A DNA stretch of 64,000 nt from Rhizobium sp. Root708 (GTDB lineage: Bacteria > Pseudomonadota > Alphaproteobacteria > Rhizobiales > Rhizobiaceae). Below, in pieces: positions 54,327-63,536 of this stretch. The DNA is taken from the NCBI RefSeq assembly GCF_001429725.1, contig NZ_LMHV01000044.1, positions 186,001-250,000 of the forward strand. Reading direction: 5' to 3'. The notes under the pieces are model-generated. The model was not told where the DNA came from, made no database searches, and saw only the letters and a list, made by a program, of their open reading frames with translations. How positions within the stretch are numbered: position 1 is the first letter of the stretch; each line of letters begins with the position of its first letter. The translations under genes were made by a program, and so were the position numbers.

Positions 54327-56297
54327 TCAGATTCCTGACACTTGGAGTTCGTCCGCCAAGGATGCGATTTCCTCTACCGCGGCTGCCAGGTCTTCCGCTC
54401 CACGAGACTGTTGTCGCGCCGCGGTGGCTGCTTGATCGGACGCGCTGCTCGCTTCCTGAGCGACAGAAGCGATTTGCTGCGTGCCTGCCTGGACCTGAGT
54501 GGCGGCAATGAGAATCGCCCGCGCAGCTTCCAGGATGGATGAACTTCCGCGAACCATCGCTTCTATGTCGGTTTCCGCCACGGAAAGAAGATCAACAATG
54601 AGCCTGCTCTTGGCTATCTCTGCCTCGGATGCGGCAATGGTTGTTTCCAGTTCGCGCTGGACGGCGGCGATCTGGATCTGGATCGCCCGCACGATATCCT
54701 TCACGCCATCGATATTTTCGGCCGCATCCTGGGCGAGTTTGCGGATATCGCTGGAGACGACGGAAAACCCGCGCCCCGCATCCCCGGCTCTGGCGGCTTC
54801 CACCGAACCGCTGACGGCCAACATGTTGGTTTGCACGGAGACAAGCACGATCCGGTCGACGGTCCGCTCAATCTTGAAGCCAATTTCGCCGAGAGAATTG
54901 AGGTCCGCCAACGCATCGCGGGTTTCCATCAGAGCGTCAGAAATGCCGGTCGCAATGCCCGTCAAAACCGCCTTGTTCTTCGCGAGCAGGGTCTTGACTT
55001 CTCGGGCGCGCTCGCTCGCATGTTCGGCACTTGATTGAGACTGAGAGGCGCTTTTTTCGATTTGCGCCATCGCCGCGTTGGCCTGCTGCGTGGCCGCGGC
55101 CTGGGCCTCAGCGCCCCGGCTTATCTGCTCGATGGCAATCAGGATTTCGCCGGCGGCGCCGGAAAGTTCCTGGACGGTCGCAGACAACTCCTCGGCGGCG
55201 GAACTCAACTCTTCCGCCCGCGAACCCCGGCTTCCCTCATTGATCAGATCGTCGGCAAGAGCAGCCAGCGCCTGAGCGGTCTTTTGGCTTTCCTCCAAAG
55301 CCGTACTCTGTTGCAGCACGGCGCGTTGCGCCTCGGTCGCCGCGGCGGACTGTTCTTCTGCGGCAGACGCAACAGTTTCGGCGCCCTTCTGCGCCTCCCG
55401 GGTCGCCACTTCCGCTTCGACAGCAGCGATGAGGATTGTCTGGGCGCTCTGCGAAAGCGCGGTCAGACCCGAACGGATCGCCTGCAGCTCTTGGGCGACC
55501 GCGCGTCCGGAAGCCGCTTGCTCGCGCGACTTAGCAGCCGAGGAGTTCATGCTGTCGGCGATCCGGCGCACGCCCTGAACGATCGTTTCTGCGTGCTGGT
55601 TGACATCACGCGAGCTGCGCTCGGCAATTTCGGCCAGCGAACGGACTTCGTCGGCGACAACGGCAAATCCTCGACCGTCGTCGCCCGCGCGGGCGGCCTC
55701 GATCGCCGCATTCAAGGCCAGCAAGTTAGTGCGATCGGATATATCAGCAACCGCAACCGTCGTCGCACCGATCGTCTCGGCCTGCGACTGCAGTTTTTCA
55801 ACGACGGCAATCGAGGCGATCTGCCGCAAAGCATTGGTGTCGACGGCGGTGACTGACGTATCGATCTGGGCCGCGGCCTCAAATACCGACCCCTGAAGCT
55901 CCTCAGCGCGTGCGCGCGCGGCCTCGGCTTCGGAGCGGGCATCGCTAAACCTCGAAGACAAGTGCGTGGTCGCTGCGAGTGATTCATGCGCGGCACCCGC
56001 CGCTTCTTCCGCGCCGCTGGCGATCTGCTCGAGCGCGCGACGAAGTTCTTCGGCGGCCGCAGCCGCCTGGCCAACACCAGTCGACAACTCCTCTGTCGCC
56101 GCCCCGATCCGCTCGGCTGCCTTCTGCCGGCGAAGGCGCGAACGATCCTGAGAACGGCGCGACCCTAAAGAGGCGCCGACATCGCCATCTGCTGATGGTC
56201 CTGAAGCCGCCAGTTTATTCGTGGCCGGCTGTACGCCCAGTCGGGAGGTTTTTACCAGTGCCATGGATTGTCCGTTGTCTCTAGGCCGCAGATGCAT
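54327..56297 (-). CDS. Soluble methyl-accepting protein with two signalling tips
   Basis: A 656-residue chemoreceptor with no membrane segment and no sensor domain. It consists of long Ala/Glu/Gln-rich coiled coils with two hairpin tips: one at about 186-223 ([20 protein letters not shown]) and a second, altered one at about 487-523 ([20 protein letters not shown]), exactly 300 residues apart. This suggests an internal duplication. It is the first gene of the minus-strand chemosensory operon. ATG 56297 is taken as start; ATG 56264 is also possible, and neither has a clear ribosome site. Confidence 0.85.
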   Translation of the reverse strand: MHLRPRDNGQSMALVKTSRLGVQPATNKLAASGPSADGDVGASLGSRRSQDRSRLRRQKAAERIGAATEELSTGVGQAAAAAEELRRALEQIASGAEEAAGAAHESLAATTHLSSRFSDARSEAEAARARAEELQGSVFEAAAQIDTSVTAVDTNALRQIASIAVVEKLQSQAETIGATTVAVADISDRTNLLALNAAIEAARAGDDGRGFAVVADEVRSLAEIAERSSRDVNQHAETIVQGVRRIADSMNSSAAKSREQAASGRAVAQELQAIRSGLTALSQSAQTILIAAVEAEVATREAQKGAETVASAAEEQSAAATEAQRAVLQQSTALEESQKTAQALAALADDLINEGSRGSRAEELSSAAEELSATVQELSGAAGEILIAIEQISRGAEAQAAATQQANAAMAQIEKSASQSQSSAEHASERAREVKTLLAKNKAVLTGIATGISDALMETRDALADLNSLGEIGFKIERTVDRIVLVSVQTNMLAVSGSVEAARAGDAGRGFSVVSSDIRKLAQDAAENIDGVKDIVRAIQIQIAAVQRELETTIAASEAEIAKSRLIVDLLSVAETDIEAMVRGSSSILEAARAILIAATQVQAGTQQIASVAQEASSASDQAATAARQQSRGAEDLAAAVEEIASLADELQVSGI

Positions 56298-56496
56298 GCT
56301 TGCAAAGGAGAGCGCAAGTACGCACAGGGCAGCTAACTCATTTGATTTTTATGACTTAAAAGGAAGAGCAAAGCAATGTCTCGTGCCCCGATTGGGTGTG
56401 AGTTGGCGTCTGTGATGAAGGCTTTTACTCCCGCGAATGAGCGGAAGTGAAAGCCTGCCAGTAAGCGGGAGTTTCGTAACGAAATGTCGGGTCCAT

Positions 56497-56856
56497 TCAG
56501 CCGGCGGCAATGAGACGGCCCAGCATTTCCTCGAGCATCTCGGGCATGGTTGGCTTCGCCAGCCATGCCCCTTTCTCGAAGGCATACCTTACGGTCTCAT
56601 CGACCTCCGCCCCGGAATATACAATGAAGGGCACACTCGCTTCCGCGAGCGCTTCGACGACATCGGTGCAGACTCCATCGTTTAGCCTCGGATCCACGAC
56701 TGCGATCCGGGGTCGGTTGGACGCCAGCCATATCAATGCCTCGGCCCGCGTATCAAAAGAGATGACGGAGCAGGCTCCGTAGCCCTTAAGCATATCTTCC
56801 ATGTCAAGCGCAATGAAAGGCTCATCTTCAAGGACAAGAACGGTTCCAAGGTTCAT
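56497..56856 (-). CDS. Single-domain response regulator
   Basis: A 119-residue receiver with LVLEDEPFIALDMEDML (acidic pair), the phosphoacceptor in IAVVDPRLNDG, Ser in FIVYSGAEVDE and Lys in WLAKPTMPEML. ATG 56856 has GGAGAA upstream. It belongs to the FrxR/Rec type often encoded near HWE kinases. Divergent from the receivers at 57 kb. Confidence 0.85.
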   Translation of the reverse strand: MNLGTVLVLEDEPFIALDMEDMLKGYGACSVISFDTRAEALIWLASNRPRIAVVDPRLNDGVCTDVVEALAEASVPFIVYSGAEVDETVRYAFEKGAWLAKPTMPEMLEEMLGRLIAAG

Positions 56857-57324
56857 CGCGGCTGTTCTCCCTTCGATAACGCAAATCACGGCCTGCCTTA
56901 GCAAGGTACGTTATCGCGTCGGAAGCCGTTGCGTTTTTTAGTACGCTATCGAACGGAGACATTGGGCGCCGCCGCTCGGGAGGACCGCGGTTCAGGGAAA
57001 GAAAGTTGCTTGCGAGCGTGGCTTCGCGAGCATCTCTCGACCAAATACACCTCGCCAACGTGGTTGTCGAAAGCGTTAGGATATCGGAGAATTTGAGCCG
57101 CTCCGGCACAGGCCGAACCATACTAACGCACTCGGCAGAAATCAGAGCGTGTGGAGACCTTCAATTAGCTTGGCAGGGCCACCGGGACTGTCCTCACATA
57201 CATGTATGGCCGGAAGACGATCGAGATGACACGACAATTCTCTCTTGGTCTTGAAATTGCTTGAAGGCACGCGAGATAGATTTGGAAGATTTATGGACCT
57301 CGGTGCCAACCTGGCGAGGATTGT
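56857..57324. other. Divergent intergenic region between two receiver genes
   Basis: About 470 bases holding the 5' sides of the receivers at 56497 and 57325. No gene, strong hairpin or EcfG-type motif was found. Confidence 0.4.
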
Positions 57325-57702
57325 ATGCTTTTCACCAGTTTGCGAAAGCGGCGCGTTCTCGTGGTCGAAGACGACTACCTACAGGCAAGCGACATGGCTG
57401 CGGCCCTCGAGGTTCACGGCAGTTCGGTCGTGGGACCTTTCCCAAGTGTTGAAGACGGCATTCGCGCTGTGGACGACGGTATCGAAGCCGCCATACTCGA
57501 TATTCGTCTTGATAACGATCTGGTCTACGCAGTCGCCGACGTTCTCAGGTCGCGTAACCTGCCGTTCATTTTCGTCACCGGGTATGACGACGTCGTACCA
57601 GATCGATTCCAACGTGTTAGGAGAGTCATGAAGCCATGCCGGCCGGATGCGGCCGTGTTGACGCTGGCGGTCGCCATTGCCGAGCATAGAACCTCCCATT
57701 AG
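57325..57702 (+). CDS. Single-domain response regulator
   Basis: A 125-residue receiver with VLVVEDDYLQASDMAAALE, the phosphoacceptor in AAILDIRLDND, Thr in FIFVTGYDD and Lys in VRRVMKPCRPD. It closely resembles the C-terminal receiver of the HWE kinase at 42-45 kb (DDYYVASD, FLTGYDPDVIPD), so a role as its partner or a derived copy is possible. Ribosome site weak. Confidence 0.82.
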   Translation: MLFTSLRKRRVLVVEDDYLQASDMAAALEVHGSSVVGPFPSVEDGIRAVDDGIEAAILDIRLDNDLVYAVADVLRSRNLPFIFVTGYDDVVPDRFQRVRRVMKPCRPDAAVLTLAVAIAEHRTSH

Positions 57703-57718
57703 AGAGGTATTTTGTCTT

Positions 57719-57743
57719 GGAACCGTATGGCCCCACGAATGTT
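57719..57743 (+). promoter_or_regulatory. EcfG-like promoter, GGAAC-N16-TGTT
   Basis: GGAAC at 57719-57723 and TGTT at 57740-57743, 31 bases before the ATG of the next receiver gene and after the stop of the previous one. Confidence 0.5.
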
Positions 57744-57774
57744 CTCGCTGACGGGAACCAGGAAGTACATTGAT

Positions 57775-58134
57775 ATGAAAGCCAAGATACTTATCGTGGA
57801 GGACGAACCGCTGGTCCGTATGTTCGCCGTGGACTTGGCGCAGGATGCCGGGTTCGAGACGCTGGAAGCAGAGGATGCGGACAGCGCGCTCAAAATACTG
57901 GTAGCCGTTATCGACATCTGCATTGTCATGACCGATATCGACATGCCCGGCAGTATGAACGGCCTGAAGCTGGCAGAAGTAGTTCACGACCGATGGCCAA
58001 ATGTCTCGATAGTCGTTGTCTCAGGCAAACAGCGTCCCGATGAAGCTGATCTCCCGCGTGATGCGGTTTTTTTCTCCAAGCCATACAGTGCGACGAGACT
58101 TGCCGACCAACTCATCAAGATGGCCCCGGCTTGA
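57775..58134 (+). CDS. Single-domain response regulator
   Basis: A 119-residue receiver: ILIVEDEPLVRMFAVDLAQD, phosphoacceptor in IVMTDIDMPGSMNG, Ser in VVVSGKQRPDE, Lys in FFSKPYSATRLA. ATG 57775 was chosen for AGGAAG upstream. The layout is that of CpdR/FixJ-like receivers that act with hybrid kinases. It is preceded by an EcfG-like motif. Confidence 0.87.
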   Translation: MKAKILIVEDEPLVRMFAVDLAQDAGFETLEAEDADSALKILVAVIDICIVMTDIDMPGSMNGLKLAEVVHDRWPNVSIVVVSGKQRPDEADLPRDAVFFSKPYSATRLADQLIKMAPA

Positions 58135-58741
58135 ACCCTGGCCGCGGGGCCGTTTTGGGAAGGCCGGTAGCACCTCAACAATCGAAATGACCAACGGGTC
58201 GTGACGGAGTCACGCCGCGAATGCCGGCTCTTCAAACGCTTGTATAGCTGCGGCGGTTCGGAAATTTTCTCCCGGTTGATGTGGTTTGAGAAGTCCCAGG
58301 CACCCGTTTCTACGACGGCGTCTTCCTAATAAGAGACTCGTGAAACATCGCAGCCCCGGGCCAACAAGCGGCGCCAGTTTCACTGCTATCAACCAAGCAT
58401 GTACACGAGGATGCATTCACATGAACTTGGGTGGCCGACCGACCGGCTTCCGTTAAAGGCGCTCGGGGAGCGATTCCTTGCAATCAGGCAGGGGTAAATT
58501 CCTCGTTTCCATCAAATCGCAGAGCGACAGCAAGGAGGAGTCTTCTCAAATCCGGCTCCTTGACAAGGATTTCTTCTTTGTTGGAAGCCAGCAAACCTGA
58601 TGAGCCTTCAATGTTTCCGGCAGACGGTGACCAATTTTCGGTCTTCCGCGATCCAGCGGCCTCCGGTCGTGAGGCAGTCTACGCAACCCCGAAAGGGAAC
58701 AAACTGTCGCCCACCCTGTTCGTGCAGAGAAGGAGTGTCCA
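58135..58741. other. Intergenic region before the hydrolase gene
   Basis: About 600 bases without a supported gene; open frames lack protein character. Its right end holds an EcfG-like promoter at 58696-58720. Confidence 0.4.
58696..58720 (+). promoter_or_regulatory. EcfG-like promoter, GGAAC-N16-TGTT
   Basis: GGAAC at 58696-58700 and TGTT at 58717-58720, 21 bases before the TTG start of the alpha/beta hydrolase gene, in the right orientation. Confidence 0.5.
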
Positions 58742-59615
58742 TTGCCTCATCTCGACACAGAAAGCCTCCGTATCGCATTCATCGAAACGGGTGCACAGCA
58801 TGGTAACCCGGTGCTCTTTCTGCACGGATGGCCGGACGATGCGTCGACATGGGAGGCCGTTGTCTCCCGGCTGGCTAGCAACCGTCTAAGGATGGTCATC
58901 CCGACATTGCGGGGCTTCGGAGCGACAACGTTCAAATCTGAGGATTTGCCTCGCACGGCAAACAGCGCCGTTCTTGCAATGGATGCGATTGCTTTAATGG
59001 ACGGCCTCGGCATCGAAAGATTTTCCGCGGTGGGTCATGATTGGGGATCGAACATCGCAGAAGCGCTGGCGATCGGCTGGCCTGAGCGTGTCGACAGAAT
59101 TGCCCTCCTGTCCTCAATGCCACGCATGGGCGGTTTGCAGCTGCCGCCGTTCTCGCAGGCACAACGCTATTGGTATCATTGGTTCATGGCGACTAAGCGG
59201 GGGGCCGAAGCGATTGCGAAAGATCGCAATGGTTTTGCCCATTTGCACTGGCAAAACTGGGCACCGGACGGATGGTTCGACGAGGCGACCTTTGAGCGCG
59301 TGTCGCATCCTTGATAATCCGGACTGGGTCGCAGTCACGCTTCAGAGCTGTCGGGCACGCTGGGGCGAGGCCGAGTTCGATCCACGCAGTGCCTGGCTCG
59401 AGAACAGGGTGAGGGAAACGAAAAGCCTTTCGTTGCCCGCAATTTATTTCCAGGGCAGGGAGGATGGGGTCAACCCTCCCGAGATATCGGAGGACCTCCA
59501 TGAGAAGTTTTCGGGACCGTTCGAGCGCATCCTACTTCAAAATGTGGGCCACTTTCCGCAGCGCGAGGATCCCGATGCGGTCGCCAGAGAACTTTCGGTC
59601 TTTCTGAAAGCATAG
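58742..59615 (+). pseudogene. Alpha/beta hydrolase (epoxide hydrolase/haloalkane dehalogenase-like), frameshifted
   Basis: An alpha/beta hydrolase with the oxyanion motif FLHGWPDD and the nucleophile elbow AVGHDWGSNIA, where Asp replaces Ser as in epoxide hydrolases and dehalogenases. The C-terminal part has PAIYFQGREDGVNPP and the likely catalytic His in QNVGHFPQREDP. Start TTG 58742 with AAGGAG upstream. The frame breaks near 59305-59312: the first frame ends ERVSHP, and the next continues DNPDWVAVTLQSC. As read, the product lacks the catalytic His and would be inactive. Confidence 0.78.
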
Positions 59616-59649
59616 TGCCGGGAACATTTCGCGAGGATCGAGCTTTGAT

Positions 59650-60758
59650 GTGGATCACTCGCCGAAAGGATTTCTCGTGGCCCAAGCATTTCCAGTCCAC
59701 TACTCAGCCGATGTCGAAGAGCATCAACCAGACGAGCAGAAGACGATCCGCGAACTGAACGAAACGTTCGACGTCATCCTCGGGAAAACTTCCACGGACT
59801 ACGGTCACGCTGTCCGCGCGGTGCATGCGAAAGCCCATGGGATCCTGAAAACTACTTTTACGGTGCATGCCGGCCTTGCTCTGGAACTCGCGCTGGGTGT
59901 TTTTGCTCAGCCAGGCGCATACGACGCCCATCTCAGGATTTCGACCAATGCCGGCGACATTTTGCCGGACGCCGTGTCGCTTCCGCGCGGGGTCGCTCTC
60001 AAGGTTGTTGGCGTTGCGGGTGAGCGCCTGCCGGGCGCCCAGGGAGACACGCAGGACTTCATAATGGTCAACGGGCCGATTTTCCAGGCGAAAACGGCGG
60101 AGAAATTTCTGGGCAGCCTTAAAATGCTTGCCAAAACAACGGACAGGATGGAGGGAACGAAGAAGGCAATGTCCACCGTCCCGCAAGGTGTCAATACCGC
60201 ACTCGAAACCGTGGGAGTGTCAAGCACAACGGTTCAGTCCATGGGCGGCGCACCAATGTCGATCCGCTCGGCGAAACCTATTTCAGCGTCACGCCGTTTC
60301 GATACGGCGACTATATCGCCAAGTTCAGGTTGAGGCCAGTTTCGGCAGACCTGACACAGCTGACCGGCAAACAGATTGACGCCGGCGACCGCGAGGATGC
60401 GATCCGCGAAGCGCTCCAAGCTGGGATGTCGCATCTAACCTGCGAGTGGGAGTTTCAAGTTCAGCTTTGTCGTGATCTCGACAAGCAGCCCGTTGAGGAT
60501 CCGACTGTCGAGTGGAAGGAAGTCGACGCGCCATTCGTACCAGTGGCGACCCTCCGTGCCGAACCTCAGAATAGCTGGGATCCAGAACAGGTCCAAAGGG
60601 TCGACGAAGAGATGCGTTTCAGCATATGGACAGGGATTGAAGCGCACCGTCCGCTCGGAAACATCAATCGCGCCCGCAAGGCAACCTACGAGCACTCGGC
60701 GGCATTTCGCGAGCAATTCAATGGCTGTCCGATTCACGAGCCGTGCGCCACCGTCTAG
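59650..60758 (+). pseudogene. Catalase-family (SrpA-like) haem protein, frameshifted
   Basis: The gene resembles the short catalase-like family. The distal region TDYGHAVRAVHAKAHGILKT, HLRISTNAGDILPDAVSLPR and the haem-side FMVNGPIF-type motif (here DFIMVNGPIF) lie in the first frame. The second frame carries TWEF-type (here CEWEFQVQLC) and FSIWTGIEAHRPLGNINRAR. The break is near 60253-60258 (CACCAATGTC), where one base seems missing; the restored bridge reads VDPLGETYFSVTPFRYGDYI. The start is GTG 59650, with weak support. Confidence 0.75.
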
Positions 60759-60954
60759 CTCGGCCCCTCTTGCGCATCAGGAAGAGGCGCCGGAAGTGAG
60801 TTTAGGCCTGCTCCGTCGCAACGGGCGCCGCGATGGCTGAACTCTCGCTACCGTCTGAAACCCGCGAGGAAACCTATCCGACGGCTCGCGCGGGCGTGCC
60901 CTCAAATCGACTAACTGGCGCAATGTTCTGGGAGTGTCTCGATGTTGGTACGCG

Positions 60955-61459
60955 ATGACTGGTACCGACGTCACGCTCTCGCCCAAGGTATGCGGAGCGC
61001 AGTCATATCGAGTTCCCTCTTCGAGACGCACAAAGCACTAGGAGACGGATGCGCCCGCACTCATCCGCCTATATGGAGGAACCGTAGACATGACCAGAGC
61101 GCCGGACCTGACTGGAAAAACGATCCTGGTGGTGGAGGACGACTACTACGTCGCGTCGGATACGGCCGCCGCCCTTCGGGCGCGGGAGCAGTCGTCCTCG
61201 GGCCGTCTCCGACTGCAGAGGACGCATTCCGTCTTCTTGAGGATGAGACGCCGACAGCCGCCGTACTTGACCTTAATCTGGGAGCTGGCGGCCCGCAGTT
61301 CGGATTGCGCACCGTCTCGTCGAGCTCGGGATACCGTTTCTTTTCTTCACCGGATATGATCCGGATGTCATCCCGGAGGAGCTGGAAAATATCGAACGCC
61401 TTCAAAAGCCGGTCGCGCTGCGAGAAGTGGTGGAGGCGGTCAGCAGACTTCAATCTTAG
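60955..61459 (+). pseudogene. Remnant of a second HWE kinase/receiver gene
   Basis: The stretch matches the 42-45 kb kinase in pieces. MTGTDVTLSPK at 60955 corresponds to TGPDLMLSPK there. About 85 codons of the ATPase domain are then missing, and the sequence resumes with a HIEFPF-like segment and ETDAPA-RLYGGTVD. The receiver (PDLTGKTILVVEDDYYVASD) follows, ending VSRLQS. The receiver has two single-base losses, near 61178 and 61302, and a stop lies just before ETDAPA. It is a decayed paralogue, and the large deletion shows that decay is real and not only a sequencing artefact. Confidence 0.75.
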
Positions 61460-62101
61460 AAATGACCTCTGTAGGCACCTAACCCCTCCTGAACCGATCG
61501 GCGAGCTAAGCGACGATCTCGCTCATCTGCAGGTCGAGCGCGGCGCTGCATCCGCGCACGCGTATAGGCTATTTCATGTTCGAGGGATCCGCATCACAGG
61601 CCGGTAATCGATTTCCGCCGTCCCCTGGCTTGGCCGTCCTTCGCGGCTCCCGGCGTTAAGGTCGTCTCTTCCGTCGTCTCCGGCGCGGTAAAGCCAGCCG
61701 ACATAGAGGCGAATGTGGCCATTTCAACGCTGCCATACCTGCGACCTTCTGGTCAGACCTACGGGAGCAGGGATTGGTTCACGTTGAAGTTCTCCTGCCA
61801 AAGTGCCGCCGGGACGCAGTTCCTAGGCGGGGGCTCTAGCCTTGTCGCGGCTGGCACGTGCCGACATTGAGTTGCTTCGTGCCAGTTATCCGAAATGGAC
61901 GGCGGCTCGCGATAACAATGTATACCGAGAGCGCGATCGAGAGTGTGGGCACTCGCCGCGGGGGCTCGTAGATTTCGCCCAAACACCCAGAAGCTTCTGT
62001 CGGAAACCGTACAAACCAAACAGCCGCTTATGCATCGCTGTATTTAGCCTATCCTAATATGCCTAAATGGGTATGTTGATATACCGAACTGGAGGAGCGC
62101 T
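61460..62101. other. Intergenic region without supported genes
   Basis: About 640 bases; no convincing frame, repeat or terminator. It contains the 5' side of the small gene at 62102. Confidence 0.35.
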
Positions 62102-62287
62102 ATGACAGAGCACGTGGAGCCGGCAGTTGCCAAGGAGGCGTCGATACGGGTTTGGGGAGTCCGAGATTTCTGTAAACGAAACCATGTCGAGAAGGCAGAG
62201 GAAGTTCGGCTTCTGAAGCTTTTTAGGCGCTTCGCGACGCCGGCGGAGCTCATTCACAATGTTAGCCGCAAGCCGCGATGGAGATAG
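62102..62287 (+). CDS. Small hypothetical protein (61 aa)
   Basis: MTEHVEPAVAKEASIRVWGV then a basic helix (RDFCKRNHVEKAEEVRLLKL) and a polar end. GGAGGAG lies six bases before the ATG, a strong site that supports translation. No family is named with certainty; the RNA- or DNA-binding look of the basic end is inference. Confidence 0.55.
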   Translation: MTEHVEPAVAKEASIRVWGVRDFCKRNHVEKAEEVRLLKLFRRFATPAELIHNVSRKPRWR

Positions 62288-62430
62288 AAAATGGACACCG
62301 CGCGCCAATTGCCGACGACCTGCGATAACGTCCGAGGACACCAAAACGGTCAACACCTTGCGGATGTCGCCTGCGGCCGCCGTTGTGGATACTGTGGGCG
62401 AAACGGCCGACTGACCCGATCGCCGATCAC

Positions 62431-63240
62431 CTACTTGAGAGCGATGCCCTTAGCAGACAGCCCATCCTTCAACCTGTCGATCATATCGTAACGTGTCTCG
62501 GACCATTGTGTGGTTCGCGCCCAATATTGCAACGTGAGAACTGTCTTGTCTGCAGTCAGGTCATTTGAGAAAACGCGCGGCTGGGGTTGTTTTTGCACGC
62601 GTTCATCAGCCGCTACGATTGAGAGTATTTCCTTCTTGACCGCATTGGCATCCGTATCGTTGCCAATGGCGACAGAAAGTTCCTGCCGGCGATTGGACTC
62701 GCGGCTGTGATTGGTAATTGGCGTGTTCCAAAGGGTGGAGTTTGGTGCCATGAGATACAAGCCGTCGGCAGTCTTCATCTCCGTGGCAAACAGGCCGATC
62801 TCTACGATGAAGCCTTTCACGCTGCCCGTCTCGATATATTCGCCGACCCTCAGCGGCCGCAGGACGAGAAGCATGATGCCGGCCGCGATATTTTGGAGCG
62901 TGCCTTGGAGTGCCAATCCAACCGCCAGGCCAGCGGCACCGAGCGCGGCGATAATGGATGCGGTCTGGACGCCAAACTGCCCAAGTACGGTGACAAAGAC
63001 CAGAACAAGGAGTCCGTAGTGCAGTACGTTTTCGAAAAACCTCGCCAACGTTTCATCGATTCCGTGGATACGGGATATGCCCTGATAAGCCCATCTGCTG
63101 ATGATTCCAGATAGCATCCAACCGCCAACAAGCAGAAGAAGGGCTCCAACGATGGAGAAACCGTACTGAACGGCAAGAGCAGTGGCTTGAGTAAACGCCG
63201 TGCGGGTGGCGACAATGATGTTGGCGGCGGGTGTTTCCAT
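62431..63240 (-). CDS. Small-conductance mechanosensitive channel (MscS family)
   Basis: A 269-residue channel with three membrane helices, the third (pore) being AALGAAGLAVGLALQGTLQN with the Gly/Ala pattern of MscS, followed by the beta domain GEYIETGSVKGFIVEIGLF and a C-terminal vestibule. It opens under turgor to release solutes. An EcfG-like promoter lies 37 bases upstream, in keeping with an osmotic stress role. Confidence 0.92.
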   Translation of the reverse strand: METPAANIIVATRTAFTQATALAVQYGFSIVGALLLLVGGWMLSGIISRWAYQGISRIHGIDETLARFFENVLHYGLLVLVFVTVLGQFGVQTASIIAALGAAGLAVGLALQGTLQNIAAGIMLLVLRPLRVGEYIETGSVKGFIVEIGLFATEMKTADGLYLMAPNSTLWNTPITNHSRESNRRQELSVAIGNDTDANAVKKEILSIVAADERVQKQPQPRVFSNDLTADKTVLTLQYWARTTQWSETRYDMIDRLKDGLSAKGIALK

Positions 63241-63276
63241 GAACCTGGCCCTCAGTGTTTGTAAATTGTGGAAGGG

Positions 63277-63302
63277 AACCCACTAAGACGCGACCCGGTT
63301 CC
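63277..63302 (-). promoter_or_regulatory. EcfG-like promoter, GGAAC-N17-GGTT
   Basis: On the minus strand GGAAC (63302-63298) and GGTT (63280-63277), 17 bases apart, 37 bases upstream of the MscS ATG. Confidence 0.55.
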
Positions 63303-63536
63303 ACTGTTTCCGCTGTACCCCAAAACCGCATCGATCAGATGGACGGGAGCGATGATTTCGAAGTCTTGAATGATGTGATGGCCCGGCGGTTCCGGGAACC
63401 GCAGGCGCCTAGTGGACTCTATGAACGAACCGGAGCAACGGTCGCCACTCCCTTCGCATCCTTTTTTTGCCGCGCGCAGTGCAACCCGCCTGAGCTCGTC
63501 ATCGTCACAGGCTCCCCTTCGCCAGGAGTTATCCGT

